NCBI GenBank assembly: GCA_002474405.1
Contig: DLQW01000058.1
Span: forward strand, 1 to 50,000
DNA from: Christensenella sp. UBA7597
GTDB taxonomy: Bacteria; Bacillota; Clostridia; Christensenellales; Borkfalkiaceae
DNA: 50,000 nt
Reading direction: 5' to 3'
Position numbers and translations under genes: made by a program. Every line of letters begins with the position of its first letter. Position 1 is the stretch's first letter. The notes below the pieces were generated by a model. That model had not been told where the DNA came from. It saw only the letters and a program-made list of their open reading frames with translations, and made no database searches. Positions 35,841 through 44,368 of this stretch are shown in pieces.

Positions 35841-36577
35841 GCGGATTGAAACGTTTTTTTGCCGAAAGCATAGAAGTGGGCGGAGAGTGCGTCCTGACGG
35901 GCGAAGAGTTTGAACACGCGCGCACGGTGATGCGGCTTTCCGAGGGCGACGAAGCGGTGCTTTTATCGGGCGACGGAAAAGAGTACACGGCGATCGTAAC
36001 GGCGGTAACGAAAAAAGAAATGACCTTTCACGTGCTTTCCGCGCGGGAGTGCGACAAGGAACCGAAAACGGACGTCGCGCTGTACTTCGGGTTTCTGAAA
36101 AACGCGGATAAAAACGAATTCGCCGTACAGAAAGCTACGGAACTGGGCGTAAGCCGGATAGGGCTGTTCGCTTCCGATTATTCCTCGGCGTATCTTTCCG
36201 AAAACAAGACGGAGCGGCTGAAAAAGGTGGCGCGCGAGGCGGCGAAACAGTGTCTGCGCGCTTCGTGCCCCGAAATCATGGCGTTTTCTTCGTTTGACGA
36301 GGCGCTGAAAGACGCGCAGAGATACGGAGTGCGGCTGTTTGCGTGCGAATTTGCGAAAAGCAGCGACGAGCCGATTGAAAAACTGCTTTCCGGCGGCGCT
36401 GCCGACGGCGTGGCGGTGATGATAGGCAGCGAGGGCGGATTTTCGGAACGCGAAGCGGACGAGGCGAGAAAAAGCGGTTGCAGTTTCGTTTCTCTGGGCA
36501 GGCGGATTCTGCGCGCGGAAACGGCGGCGGTGGCGTTGTTATCCGTAGTGGCGTACGAAACGGGAGAATTGAAATGA
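35837..36577 (+). CDS. rsmE: 16S rRNA (uracil(1498)-N3)-methyltransferase
   Basis: RsmE methylates U1498 of 16S rRNA in the decoding region. The 246-residue SPOUT-family protein has the N-terminal PUA-like part (VLTGEEFEHARTVMRLSEGDEAVLL), ALYFGFLKNADKNEFAVQKATELGVSRI, and the knot region MIGSEGGFSEREADEA with LGRRILRAETAAVALLSVV. It overlaps prmA and mtaB by 4 nt each (ATGA), so all three are translationally coupled. Confidence 0.96.
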   Translation: MSGLKRFFAESIEVGGECVLTGEEFEHARTVMRLSEGDEAVLLSGDGKEYTAIVTAVTKKEMTFHVLSARECDKEPKTDVALYFGFLKNADKNEFAVQKATELGVSRIGLFASDYSSAYLSENKTERLKKVAREAAKQCLRASCPEIMAFSSFDEALKDAQRYGVRLFACEFAKSSDEPIEKLLSGGAADGVAVMIGSEGGFSEREADEARKSGCSFVSLGRRILRAETAAVALLSVVAYETGELK

Positions 36578-37941
36578 CGGAAAAAGTAACTGCAACGGAC
36601 GGCGCGTGCGGCGGAACGCAGCCGAAAAAGACGGCGGCGGTATTGACGCTCGGCTGTAAAGTGAACGACGTGGAAAGCGGTTCGCTGATTACGGGGCTGA
36701 AAAGCTTGGGCTACGAGGTGAAAAACGAACACGCGTATGCCGATTTGTATATCATAAATACCTGCGCGGTAACGGCGGAGGCGGAGCGGAAAAGCAGGCA
36801 GGCGGTGGGGCGCGCCCTGAAAGACAATCCCGCGGCGCGCGTGATCGTATGCGGGTGCGCTTCGCAGAGAGACCCCGCGGCGTTTTCGGATAAAGCGGGG
36901 GTGTTCTGCGTGTTCGGAGCGCGGCAGAAGCAGCGGATTCTGGAAATCGTGGAGGGCGGATTCGAAGAGAAAAACGCGGGAATCGATTTTGAAAAGAACG
37001 CGGACGGCAAGGCGGATAAAACCGCGGAAGAATACGACGAGGCGGCGCGCCCGGAATCGATGAAAACCAGAAATTTCGTAAAGATTCAGGACGGGTGCGA
37101 CCGGTTTTGCTCGTACTGCATTATTCCGTATCTGCGGGGACGCAGCCGTTCCCGCAGAATCGAAAGCGCGGCGAAAGAAATTCTGGAATCGACGGCGTAC
37201 GAAACGGTGATAACGGGCATAGACGTTTCCGATTACCGCGACGGCGAACGGGATATTTCCGATTTGCTGTATGCGGTGAAGGACGCAGATACGCGGATTC
37301 GGTTCAGTTCGATGGAAGAAAGCATGATTACGCCGCGGTTTCTGGAAGCGTGCAGAGCGCTGAAAAATTTCGCGCCGCAGTTTCATTTGTCGCTGCAGAG
37401 CGGTTCGGACGCGGTGCTGAAATCGATGAACCGGAAATACACGCGCGCGCAGTATCTTGAAAAATGCCGCATGATATACGAAGCGTTCGAACACGCGGCG
37501 ATTACCACGGATATCATCGTGGGGTTTCCCACGGAGACGGAAGCGGACTTCGAAGATTCGCTTTCCATCGTGAAAGAAGCGGGATTTTTGCAGGTGCACG
37601 CGTTTCCGTATTCTCCGCGCGAAGGCACGACGGCGGCGAAGCGGTATAAAGAATTGCCGGCGGCGGTGAAAAAAGAACGGGTGGCAAGAATGCTTGCCGC
37701 GGCGGCGGAACAAAAGACGGCATATCTGACGGGCTGCATCGGCAAAACTTATACGGTGGTGCCCGAAACGACGGAGACGGACGAGGAAAACGGCGGCGAA
37801 CTGTATACCGGGCACGCGGAAACGTACGCGAAGTTTTACGTGGCGGGACTTTCGGAAAAAACTCCCGTGAAAGTGCGCGCGACGGCGCTGTACAAAGACG
37901 GTTTGCGCGGCGCGGTAATTAACGAAACGGAAACGAAATAA
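36574..37941 (+). CDS. mtaB: tRNA N6-threonylcarbamoyladenosine methylthiotransferase MtaB
   Basis: MtaB adds a methylthio group to t6A37 of tRNAs reading ANN codons. The 455-residue radical-SAM enzyme has the N-terminal cluster cysteines (TLGCKVNDVES, INTCAVTAEAE, CGCASQRDP), the SAM cluster CDRFCSYCIIPYLRGRSRSR, and a C-terminal TRAM domain (TYTVVPETTE to VRATALYKDG). I start at MTEKVTATDG, which overlaps the rsmE stop and has a GGGAG site; a longer frame of 32 codons lies inside rsmE. About 20 extra residues (TATDGACGGTQPKKT) precede the family core. Confidence 0.94.
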   Translation: MTEKVTATDGACGGTQPKKTAAVLTLGCKVNDVESGSLITGLKSLGYEVKNEHAYADLYIINTCAVTAEAERKSRQAVGRALKDNPAARVIVCGCASQRDPAAFSDKAGVFCVFGARQKQRILEIVEGGFEEKNAGIDFEKNADGKADKTAEEYDEAARPESMKTRNFVKIQDGCDRFCSYCIIPYLRGRSRSRRIESAAKEILESTAYETVITGIDVSDYRDGERDISDLLYAVKDADTRIRFSSMEESMITPRFLEACRALKNFAPQFHLSLQSGSDAVLKSMNRKYTRAQYLEKCRMIYEAFEHAAITTDIIVGFPTETEADFEDSLSIVKEAGFLQVHAFPYSPREGTTAAKRYKELPAAVKKERVARMLAAAAEQKTAYLTGCIGKTYTVVPETTETDEENGGELYTGHAETYAKFYVAGLSEKTPVKVRATALYKDGLRGAVINETETK

Positions 37942-37960
37942 GCCGAGGAGGGCGAAAAAA

Positions 37961-38299
37961 ATGGATAAAAATTGCGTATTCTGTAAAATCATCGCGGGGG
38001 AGATTCCTTCTTCGCGGCTGTACGAGGATGAAAAAATGATTGTCATCCGCGACGTGGAACCGAAAGCGAAGCTGCACTATCTGTGTATTCCGAAAGAGCA
38101 TTTCGCGCATCTGACGGAGATGGACGGGGCGCGCGCGGAAACGCTGAAAGAGTGCTTTCTGAAAATCGCGGAGCTGAAAGACAAGCTGGGCTTTGAAAAC
38201 GGCTATCGCGTGGTGATCAATCAGGGCGACGACGCGGGGCAGACGGTGCACCATCTGCATATTCATCTGCTCGGAGGCGAATCGCTGAAAGATTTGTAA
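37961..38299 (+). CDS. hinT: HIT-family protein (HinT-like purine nucleoside phosphoramidase)
   Basis: A 112-residue HIT protein: CVFCKIIAGEIPSSRLYEDE, HYLCIPKEHFAHLTEM, and the histidine triad VHHLHIHLLGG near the end. HinT enzymes cleave AMP from amine conjugates. Cys5 and Cys8 form the CxxC seen in many bacterial members. A GGAGG site precedes the ATG 19 bp after mtaB, making it the last gene of the operon. A branched terminator follows. Confidence 0.94.
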   Translation: MDKNCVFCKIIAGEIPSSRLYEDEKMIVIRDVEPKAKLHYLCIPKEHFAHLTEMDGARAETLKECFLKIAELKDKLGFENGYRVVINQGDDAGQTVHHLHIHLLGGESLKDL

Positions 38300-38352
38300 G
38301 CTTTTTATAACAACACGCCGCGGCAACGAGCGGCGAAAACAAACGAAAAAAG

Positions 38353-38415
38353 AAAAATCCGACTTTTGCGGAACAATCGGGAACCCCGGTATGTTGCAAA
38401 AAACGGATTTTTTTT
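38353..38415. terminator. Terminator between convergent hinT and XRE gene
   Basis: Outer stem AAAATCCG...TTTTGC with GCAAAA...CGGATTTT and an inner CGGG-AAC-CCCG hairpin, ending in eight T on the plus strand; the left A-tract can serve the minus strand. Confidence 0.7.
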
Positions 38416-38440
38416 ATGCCCCGAAGCCTGCGGCGCGGGG

Positions 38441-38653
38441 TTAATCTTTCGTCAATCCTAAAATATACGCCGCGTCGAGATCGAGTTCTTTGCATAATTT
38501 CGCAAAGGTATCCAGCTTCGGCAGCTTTTTCGTGGTGCGGTACTGCGTGATCATCTCCGGCGAAACGCCTACGCGCTTCGCGATTTCCGTGGTCGTCAGC
38601 TGACAACTGTTCAGTTCTTCCACCAATCTTTGTTTAATCAAATCGTTTCTCAT
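38441..38653 (-). CDS. Small XRE-family HTH regulator
   Basis: A 70-residue Cro/CI-type repressor that is almost all HTH domain: IKQRLVEELNSCQLTTTEIAKRVGVSPEMITQYRTTKKLPKLDTFAKLCKELDLDAAYILGLTKD. It diverges from the zinc-ribbon genes. A TATAAT (38670-38675) with a weak -35 that overlaps a 17-bp perfect palindrome precedes it, so the palindrome may control both directions. It is the nearest candidate to bind that operator; this is inference. Confidence 0.85.
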   Translation of the reverse strand: MRNDLIKQRLVEELNSCQLTTTEIAKRVGVSPEMITQYRTTKKLPKLDTFAKLCKELDLDAAYILGLTKD

Positions 38654-38687
38654 ATAAAATATTATATAAATTATAGCTTAAAAACGC

Positions 38688-38717
38688 TTGACGACTAACC
38701 GTCGGTTAGTATATAAT
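38688..38717 (+). promoter_or_regulatory. Promoter with palindromic operator in its spacer
   Basis: TTGACG (38688-38693) and perfect TATAAT (38712-38717) are 18 bp apart. The spacer is filled by ACTAACCG-T-CGGTTAGT (38694-38710), a perfect 8-1-8 palindrome. A dimeric repressor bound here would block polymerase. The divergent XRE promoter's -35 overlaps the same palindrome. Confidence 0.85.
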
Positions 38718-38801
38718 ATACAATGCGGAGGCGGAAAATACCCGCAAAAAGTAATTTTTGCGGCGGAAAAAAGAAGTCGTCTTTGCCGGGAGGAACGGGA
38801 T

Positions 38802-39416
38802 ATGGCGTTGATTTTATGCCCGTATTGCAAAAAAACGATCAGCGATACGGCGGAAATCTGTATTCATTGCGGGCAGCCGCTCCGACGGGCGCCGCAAGCG
38901 GCGGGGCAACCCGCGCAAGCGCAACCCGTGCGGGAAAACGTAAGCGCCGCACAGACGGCGGAGCAAAAAACGAAAAATTACGAAGAATTGCCTTTCGAAG
39001 AAAAGAAAAAGCTGCGCAGGCAGTTCAACGCGAAATATCCGCAGTATGCGAAATACGACGAACGCGATTTATTTACGAAAAAATCGAAAATTTTTGGTTG
39101 GATTTTTTTTGTTGCGACGCTGCTGGTTTGCATATTGATGATAAAATTGTCGATTAAATATTCGGGAGTGGACGATAAAAAATCGATGGCATGCGCAATT
39201 GTGGTTCTGGTGGTATTTTGCGCTTTTTGCATTTCGGACACCGTGGAAAATATCGTACGGATGAAGCAAAGAAAGAAGAGGTTGCGGGTGCTGAAACTGT
39301 ACGTGAAGTGGCTGCATGACGAGAAAGGGGTAGTATACAAGGTGAAATTCGACAAACAATATGCCGGATTGAAACAATATTACGACAGAGTTAACGTAGA
39401 CTACGAAAACATATGA
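38802..39416 (+). CDS. Zinc-ribbon membrane protein (first of a pair)
   Basis: A 204-residue protein beginning MALILCPYCKKTISDTAEIC, a zinc-ribbon with Cys6, Cys9, Cys20 and Cys23. A Pro/Ala/Gln-rich linker (25-55) leads to a charged stretch, two membrane segments (about 97-116 and 129-146) and a basic cytoplasmic tail (KQRKKRLRVLKLYVKWLHDEKG). The start has a GGGAGG site; earlier in-frame codons overlap the promoter. The next gene, 9 bp away, starts with a closely similar MALIQCPDCG ribbon. I recognise no specific family; zinc-ribbon membrane proteins of this kind are often annotated only by domain. Confidence 0.8.
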   Translation: MALILCPYCKKTISDTAEICIHCGQPLRRAPQAAGQPAQAQPVRENVSAAQTAEQKTKNYEELPFEEKKKLRRQFNAKYPQYAKYDERDLFTKKSKIFGWIFFVATLLVCILMIKLSIKYSGVDDKKSMACAIVVLVVFCAFCISDTVENIVRMKQRKKRLRVLKLYVKWLHDEKGVVYKVKFDKQYAGLKQYYDRVNVDYENI

Positions 39417-39425
39417 GGTGAAATT

Positions 39426-40391
39426 ATGGCATTGATACAATGCCCCGACTGCGGGGCGCAAGTTTCTTCGAATGCGCCGCGGTGCGTACACTGCGGCTGC
39501 GTTTTCACGGCGTGCCCGGAATGCGGCGCGGTATATGCGGGAAAGGCGGAAACCTGCCCGAACTGCGGGTATAAAATCGCTCCGGCGTTCGAGGTGAAAA
39601 ACGAGTATACGAAAATGGATTACGCGAAAAGCGGATACGGCGAAAACACGACGCTTGCCTGGAAAAGAAAAGCGGACGGCAGCGGCGTGATTATGAAATA
39701 CATTACTTATTTTCAGTTGCTGATGCTGGCGGCGATAGTGATTTTAATTATCGTGGCGTTTTTTAAATTTAAAAACTGGCCGGAAATCGACGCTTCCGTT
39801 TCGTTGAAAGAATTGGAAAAGTCGCTTACGACAATGAAAAATTTTAAAATGGATACGATGACGCTGGCAAGGTGGGGATGTATTCTCGGCGCCGCGGTGC
39901 CGATTATTACGATGACGAAAACCGTGTTCTTTCAGCTGTCGTGCGCAAGCTGGATGGCGGCGAATAAAGTGGATGTTTCCGCGATTGTAAAACGGGCGGA
40001 TTCGAAAGTAGACGTTTCCGAAGAGGAGCAGGAAACGGAAACCTTCGATAACGTTTCTTCCGCGGCATATCTTTCGTTGGTGCCGAACGACAGAGGACGG
40101 AAAATCGCAAGGCTGATTTTAACTATCGTCGTCTCCGTTGCGGTGGCTTACTTCGTATTCAAAGGCATCGGCGAAAATGTAGACGCGTTTATGGCAAGCA
40201 AGGGCGTGCCCGCGGATTTGGATTCGTGGTTTTCCGCTTCGGCGGGCAGCTTCGAAGAGAGCAGCTTTGAATTTCAGTACAAAACGCTGATCGTCGCCGG
40301 CGCGATTCTGGCGATCGGCAAAGCCGTCGGCGCGCTGATGGACGTTTCTTTTTCGAAACGCAAAAATAACTGGCTTTCCAAAATCAAATGA
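39426..40391 (+). CDS. Double zinc-ribbon membrane protein (second of a pair)
   Basis: A 321-residue protein with two zinc ribbons at the N-terminus (Cys6/9/20/23 and Cys30/33/44/47), then about four membrane segments (roughly 95-113, 150-172, 228-245, 277-295). A soluble acidic loop lies between the second and third segments (SKVDVSEEEQETETFDN). The ribbons would face the cytoplasm. It is 9 bp downstream of the related gene and has a GAGGTG site, so both are under the palindrome-controlled promoter. Function unknown; a membrane sensor or assembly platform is possible. Confidence 0.8.
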   Translation: MALIQCPDCGAQVSSNAPRCVHCGCVFTACPECGAVYAGKAETCPNCGYKIAPAFEVKNEYTKMDYAKSGYGENTTLAWKRKADGSGVIMKYITYFQLLMLAAIVILIIVAFFKFKNWPEIDASVSLKELEKSLTTMKNFKMDTMTLARWGCILGAAVPIITMTKTVFFQLSCASWMAANKVDVSAIVKRADSKVDVSEEEQETETFDNVSSAAYLSLVPNDRGRKIARLILTIVVSVAVAYFVFKGIGENVDAFMASKGVPADLDSWFSASAGSFEESSFEFQYKTLIVAGAILAIGKAVGALMDVSFSKRKNNWLSKIK

Positions 40392-40502
40392 TTTTCCGGC
40401 GGGAAGCACGCAAAAATTAAAAAAATAAAAGTTACGGCGGGGCGCGGTTTTTCGCGCTTCGCTTTTTTACGTTTTTATTACGCGATTTTCCTGCGATTTT
40501 TC

Positions 40503-40532
40503 TTGACTTTTGCGGCGACGGCATGTTATAAT
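40503..40532 (+). promoter_or_regulatory. Promoter of tetR-ABC exporter operon
   Basis: TTGACT (40503-40508), 18 bp, perfect TATAAT (40527-40532). Confidence 0.8.
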
Positions 40533-40540
40533 ACATATAA

Positions 40541-40556
40541 AATAACAGCTGTTATT
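40541..40556 (+). promoter_or_regulatory. Putative TetR operator
   Basis: Perfect 16-bp palindrome AATAACAG/CTGTTATT at the expected transcription start. It lies 41 bp before the tetR ATG, the usual position for autoregulation. Confidence 0.75.
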
Positions 40557-40597
40557 ATTTATCGGAAAGGAAATTCCCGACGGGAAAAGGCGAAACC

Positions 40598-41245
40598 ATG
40601 GAAGAGAAGAAGCCGCGGGCAGAGAAGAAGCCGCGGGCAAAGAAAAACGGAATCACGCGGGAGCGAGTGGCGGAATGCGCGTTTGACGAGCTGAAAGAAA
40701 ACGGCTGGGAACGCTGGAACGCGCGGCAGATCGCGCGGCGCGCGGAGTGTTCCACGATGCCGATTTTTCGGTTGTTCGGCAGTATGGACGAACTGAAAAA
40801 AGAGGTGATCGCGCGGGCGCTGAAAGTGTACGAGGAATACATTTACGGCGGCATGCGCGAGGAAAAACCGTACAGAGGCACGGGCAGGGCGTATATCCGC
40901 TTCGCCAAAGAACAGCCGTGGCTTTTCAAGGCGTTGTGCGTTACGGAAGAGTTTACGGGGCAGTCGTTTGCGGCGATCGATCCCACGATAGGCAGCGTGA
41001 TGCGGGAAGCGGAAAAGGCGGGCGACGTGCGCGGCGAAAACGTGAAAAGGCTGCATGCCTGCATGACGATTTTCGTGCACGGCGCGGGCGTGATGGCGGC
41101 AAGCGGTTCGCATCTGGTGCCGGACGACGATATCTGCGATCTTCTGATGAGCGACGTATTTCAGGCGCTGAAAGCGTATTATAAACTGCCGCAGGAAGAG
41201 CGAGGAAGTCTTGCAGAACAGGAAAAAGGAGAAACGACGGAGTGA
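40598..41245 (+). CDS. TetR/AcrR-family transcriptional regulator
   Basis: A 215-residue repressor. The N-terminal HTH (ERVAECAFDELKENGWERWNARQIARRAECSTMPIFRLFGSMDELKKEVIARAL) is typical, and the C-terminal helical ligand domain follows (KEQPWLFKALCVTEEFTGQSF, CMTIFVHGAGVMAASGSHL). The first 17 residues are a Lys/Arg/Pro-rich repeat (EKKPRA twice, from an 18-bp direct repeat at about 40605-40640). It overlaps the ABC ATPase gene by 4 nt and probably represses the exporter until a toxic ligand binds. Confidence 0.92.
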   Translation: MEEKKPRAEKKPRAKKNGITRERVAECAFDELKENGWERWNARQIARRAECSTMPIFRLFGSMDELKKEVIARALKVYEEYIYGGMREEKPYRGTGRAYIRFAKEQPWLFKALCVTEEFTGQSFAAIDPTIGSVMREAEKAGDVRGENVKRLHACMTIFVHGAGVMAASGSHLVPDDDICDLLMSDVFQALKAYYKLPQEERGSLAEQEKGETTE

Positions 41246-42216
41246 TGGAACAAAAAACGGGAAAGAACGCGGCGATACGCGTTGAAAATCTGGTAAAAAC
41301 GTTTAAAGACGTGCGCGCGGTGGACGGAATTTCGTTTACGGCGAACGAGGGGGAATTGTTTGCGTTTCTCGGCGAGAACGGAGCGGGAAAAAGCACTTCC
41401 ATCGCGGTGATTTGCGGCTTGTTGAAAAAGGACGGCGGCAAAGTGTACGTGGCGGGGCGGGATATAGACGAGGACGATTCCGTAAAAAGCGAAATCGGCG
41501 TGGTGTTTCAGGCAAGCGTGCTGGACAAAGCGCTTTCGGTGCGGGATAACCTGACGTTCCGCGCGGCGCTGTACGGCATTGTGGGCAAAGATTGCGAAAA
41601 GCGCATAGAGGAATTGAACGAGCTGTTGGATTTCGGCGAATTCATCGATCGTCCGCTGGCGAAACTTTCGGGCGGGCAGAAACGGAAAATCGATATTGCG
41701 CGGGCGCTTCTGAACAAACCGAAAATTCTCATTCTCGACGAGCCGACGACGGGGCTGGACCCGCAGACGAGAAAGACGGTGTGGGCGGTGGCGGAAAAGC
41801 TGCAGAGGGAAGAGAAAATGACGGTGTTTCTTACCACGCATTATATGGAAGAGGCGGCGAAAGCCGATTACGTGGTGATTCTCGACCACGGAAAAATCGC
41901 GGCGGAGGGTACGCCGCGGCAGCTGAAAAACGAATATACGGGCGATTTCATCGTGGCGTACGGGGCGAAAAAAGGCGGATTCGAAGAAGCGTTCGGGGAC
42001 GACTTGGCAGGAAAAATCCGCGAAATCGCGGACGGCGTGAAAATCGAAGTGAAAGATACGGCGGAGGCGGCGGAGATGATTGCCGCGAAGCCGGAGCTGT
42101 TCCGGGATTTCGAAGTGCTGAAAGGGAATATGGACGACGTGTTTCTTGCGGTAACGGGTAAAACGCTGAAAGAGGGAGAAAACCCCGACGGGCAGAAAAA
42201 CGGAGGCAGAAAATGA
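41242..42216 (+). CDS. ABC transporter ATP-binding protein (drug-exporter type)
   Basis: A 324-residue ATPase with Walker A GENGAGKST, signature LSGGQKRKIDIARAL, Walker B ILILDEPTTG followed by LDPQTRKTVW, and the switch His in TTHYMEEAAKADYVVILDHG. The C-terminal extension after about residue 230 is like that of DrrA/CcmA-type exporters. It overlaps tetR upstream and the permease downstream (ATGA). The pair likely exports a lipophilic compound or peptide. Confidence 0.94.
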   Translation: MMEQKTGKNAAIRVENLVKTFKDVRAVDGISFTANEGELFAFLGENGAGKSTSIAVICGLLKKDGGKVYVAGRDIDEDDSVKSEIGVVFQASVLDKALSVRDNLTFRAALYGIVGKDCEKRIEELNELLDFGEFIDRPLAKLSGGQKRKIDIARALLNKPKILILDEPTTGLDPQTRKTVWAVAEKLQREEKMTVFLTTHYMEEAAKADYVVILDHGKIAAEGTPRQLKNEYTGDFIVAYGAKKGGFEEAFGDDLAGKIREIADGVKIEVKDTAEAAEMIAAKPELFRDFEVLKGNMDDVFLAVTGKTLKEGENPDGQKNGGRK

Positions 42217-43148
42217 GCGGAACGGAAATGAGAAACGTAAAAAACCGGACGTTTTTATCGATGGTGAAACGCAACGTAAAACTGTTTTTTAAAGACAAGG
42301 CGATGTTTTTCACCTCGCTGATAACGCCGTTGATTTTGCTGGTGCTGTACGGCACGTTTTTATGGAACGTGTACGAAGATTCTTTTCTTTCCGGCGTGGA
42401 ACAATCCGGCGTGCAGGTGGATTTAAAGCTGGTGAAAGGGTGCGTCGGCGGCGAACTTCTCTCGTCGTTGCTTGCCGTATCGTGCATAACGGTGGCGTTC
42501 TGCGCAAACATGCTGATGGTGCAGGATAAGGTAAACGGCGCGGACAGAGATTTTAAAATGACGCCCGTGAAAAGCGGCGTGCTGGCGATGTCCTACTATA
42601 CCGCCACGCTGATTTCCACGCTGATTATATCGTTTACGGCGCTGGGCGCGGGGCTGGTGTTCATTGCGTTCAAAGGGTGGTATTTATCCGTCGCGGACGT
42701 GCTTCTGATTGTTCTGGACGTGATTATTTTAACGTCGTTCGGCACGGCGCTTTCGTCGCTCGTGGGGTACTTTTTAACGTCGCAGGGGCAGATTTCGGCG
42801 GTGGGAACCATCGTCAGTTCGGCGTACGGGTTCATCTGCGGGGCGTATATGCCGATTTCGCAGTTCCCCGCGTGGCTGCAGAAAACGATTATGTTCCTGC
42901 CGGGAACGTACGGCACTTCGCTGCTCAGAAATCACTGCATGGGCGGGGCGTTCCGCGAAATGAGTAAGATTTTTCCCGCGCAGTACGTGGAAAACAGCAA
43001 AAAGAGCGTGGACTGCGTTTTATACTTCTTCAATCATCGGGTGAGCACGGGCGCGATGTACGCGGTGCTTCTGGGTGCGGTGGCGCTGATTATCGCGGCG
43101 TATTGCGTTGTGGTGAAAGTAAAATCGCGGCAAAAGCGCGCGGCTTGA
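42213..43148 (+). CDS. ABC-2 type transporter permease
   Basis: A 311-residue permease with about six membrane segments (for example AMFFTSLITPLILLVLYGTFL, SLLAVSCITVAFCANMLMV, LISTLIISFTALGAGLVFIAF, VLLIVLDVIILTSFGTALSSL). The ABC-2 family pattern of late ISQFPAWLQKTIMFLPGTYGTSLLRN is present. It completes the TetR-ATPase-permease exporter unit. No terminator is obvious before the fba promoter. Confidence 0.92.
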   Translation: MSGTEMRNVKNRTFLSMVKRNVKLFFKDKAMFFTSLITPLILLVLYGTFLWNVYEDSFLSGVEQSGVQVDLKLVKGCVGGELLSSLLAVSCITVAFCANMLMVQDKVNGADRDFKMTPVKSGVLAMSYYTATLISTLIISFTALGAGLVFIAFKGWYLSVADVLLIVLDVIILTSFGTALSSLVGYFLTSQGQISAVGTIVSSAYGFICGAYMPISQFPAWLQKTIMFLPGTYGTSLLRNHCMGGAFREMSKIFPAQYVENSKKSVDCVLYFFNHRVSTGAMYAVLLGAVALIIAAYCVVVKVKSRQKRAA

Positions 43149-43223
43149 AAAAAACGCGGAAACGAAGGCTTTTCGGGACGATAAAATTTTTGTGAGAATT
43201 TTTCGGCGAAAAGCTTTATTTTC

Positions 43224-43252
43224 TTGCAATTTTCACCGAAATGGGGTATAAT
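43224..43252 (+). promoter_or_regulatory. Sigma-A promoter of fba
   Basis: TTGCAA (43224-43229), 17 bp, perfect TATAAT (43247-43252), about 40 bp before the ATG. Confidence 0.85.
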
Positions 43253-43293
43253 ATCCCTGAAAAAAAGAAAAATGTCTCAGGAGGACAAATTTT

Positions 43294-44229
43294 ATGCCTT
43301 TGGTTACTTCAACCGAAATGTTTAAAAAAGCTTATGCGGGCGGCTACGCGATCGGCGCGTTCAACGTGAACAACATGGAAATGATTCAGGCGATCGTGGA
43401 AGCGGCGAACGAAGAAAAATCTCCCGTGATTCTGCAGGTTTCCGCCGGCGCGAGAAAGTACGCCAACCCCGTTTACCTCAAGCACCTTGTTGAGGCTGCC
43501 GTGGAAACGACGGATATTCCCATCGTTATGCACCTCGATCACGGCGCGGATTTCGATATCTGCAAAGCTTCCATCGACGGCGGATTCACTTCCGTTATGA
43601 TCGACGCTTCTTCGAAGCCTTGGGAAGAAAATATCGCCCTCACCAAAAAGGTTGTGGAATACGCGCACGATCACGGCGTTGTGGTGGAAGCGGAACTCGG
43701 CAAACTTGCCGGCGTTGAGGACGACGTACACGTGGCGGCGGACGACGCGCTGTTCACCTCTCCCGACGAAGTGGAAGAATTTACTTCCCGTACGGGCATC
43801 GATTCGCTGGCGATTGCCATCGGCACTTCGCACGGCGCTTACAAGTTCAAGCCCGGTCAGGACCCGAAACTGCGCCTCGATATTCTGGAAGAAGTAGGCA
43901 AGCGTCTGCCCGGATTCCCCATCGTTCTGCACGGCGCTTCCAGCGTTCCGCAGGATAAAGTGGCTATCGTGAATCAGTACGGTGGCAGCATGCCCAACGC
44001 CATCGGCATTCCCGAATCGGAACTGAGAAAGGCGGCGAAGATGGCTGTCTGCAAGATCAACATTGATTCCGACCTCCGCGTTTCGTTTACGGCGGCTATC
44101 CGCAAACACTTTGCGGAACATCCCGATCATTTCGACCCCCGTCAGTATCTCGGCGACGCGCGCGTTATGATGAAAGAGATGGTGAAGCACAAGATTGTGG
44201 ACGTGCTTGGCTGCGCGGGCAAAGCGTAA
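43294..44229 (+). CDS. fba: Class II fructose-bisphosphate aldolase
   Basis: Cleaves fructose 1,6-bisphosphate in glycolysis, using zinc. The 311-residue protein has MHLDHGADFDICKASIDGGFTSVMIDAS, EAELGKLAGVEDDVHV, AIAIGTSHGAYKF and LHGASSVP followed by a Gly-rich loop and CKINIDSDLRVSFTAAIRKH. These include the zinc-binding histidines and the phosphate site. Strong promoter and AGGAGG site; its codons favour C-ending forms more than neighbours, as expected for a highly expressed gene. It stands alone, followed by gap with its own promoter. Confidence 0.97.
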   Translation: MPLVTSTEMFKKAYAGGYAIGAFNVNNMEMIQAIVEAANEEKSPVILQVSAGARKYANPVYLKHLVEAAVETTDIPIVMHLDHGADFDICKASIDGGFTSVMIDASSKPWEENIALTKKVVEYAHDHGVVVEAELGKLAGVEDDVHVAADDALFTSPDEVEEFTSRTGIDSLAIAIGTSHGAYKFKPGQDPKLRLDILEEVGKRLPGFPIVLHGASSVPQDKVAIVNQYGGSMPNAIGIPESELRKAAKMAVCKINIDSDLRVSFTAAIRKHFAEHPDHFDPRQYLGDARVMMKEMVKHKIVDVLGCAGKA

Positions 44230-44306
44230 ATTTGCGTTCACTCGCGAATTTCGGGTAAAAAACGGCAAAAAAAGCCAAAAAAGAATGCTGCGGCGGCGCA
44301 AAAAAG

Positions 44307-44335
44307 TTGACGAACGCGGCAAAGTATGGTAGAAT
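44307..44335 (+). promoter_or_regulatory. Sigma-A promoter of gap
   Basis: TTGACG (44307-44312), 17 bp, TAGAAT (44330-44335) with a TGG extension. Start near 44342 gives a leader of about 134 nt. Confidence 0.75.
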
Positions 44336-44351
44336 AATAGCGGTTTGAAGA

Positions 44352-44368
44352 GGCGGAGTTTTTCCGCC
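44352..44368 (+). promoter_or_regulatory. 5' hairpin of the gap mRNA leader
   Basis: Stem GGCGGA/TCCGCC with a GTTTT loop, starting about 10 nt from the predicted 5' end; such hairpins protect glycolytic messages from decay. The rest of the leader is purine-rich. Confidence 0.45.

Noticed and set aside
36178..38046. 622-codon open frame antisense to rsmE-mtaB
   Set aside because: Same reason: opposite coupled real genes, Arg/Phe/His-rich and motif-free.
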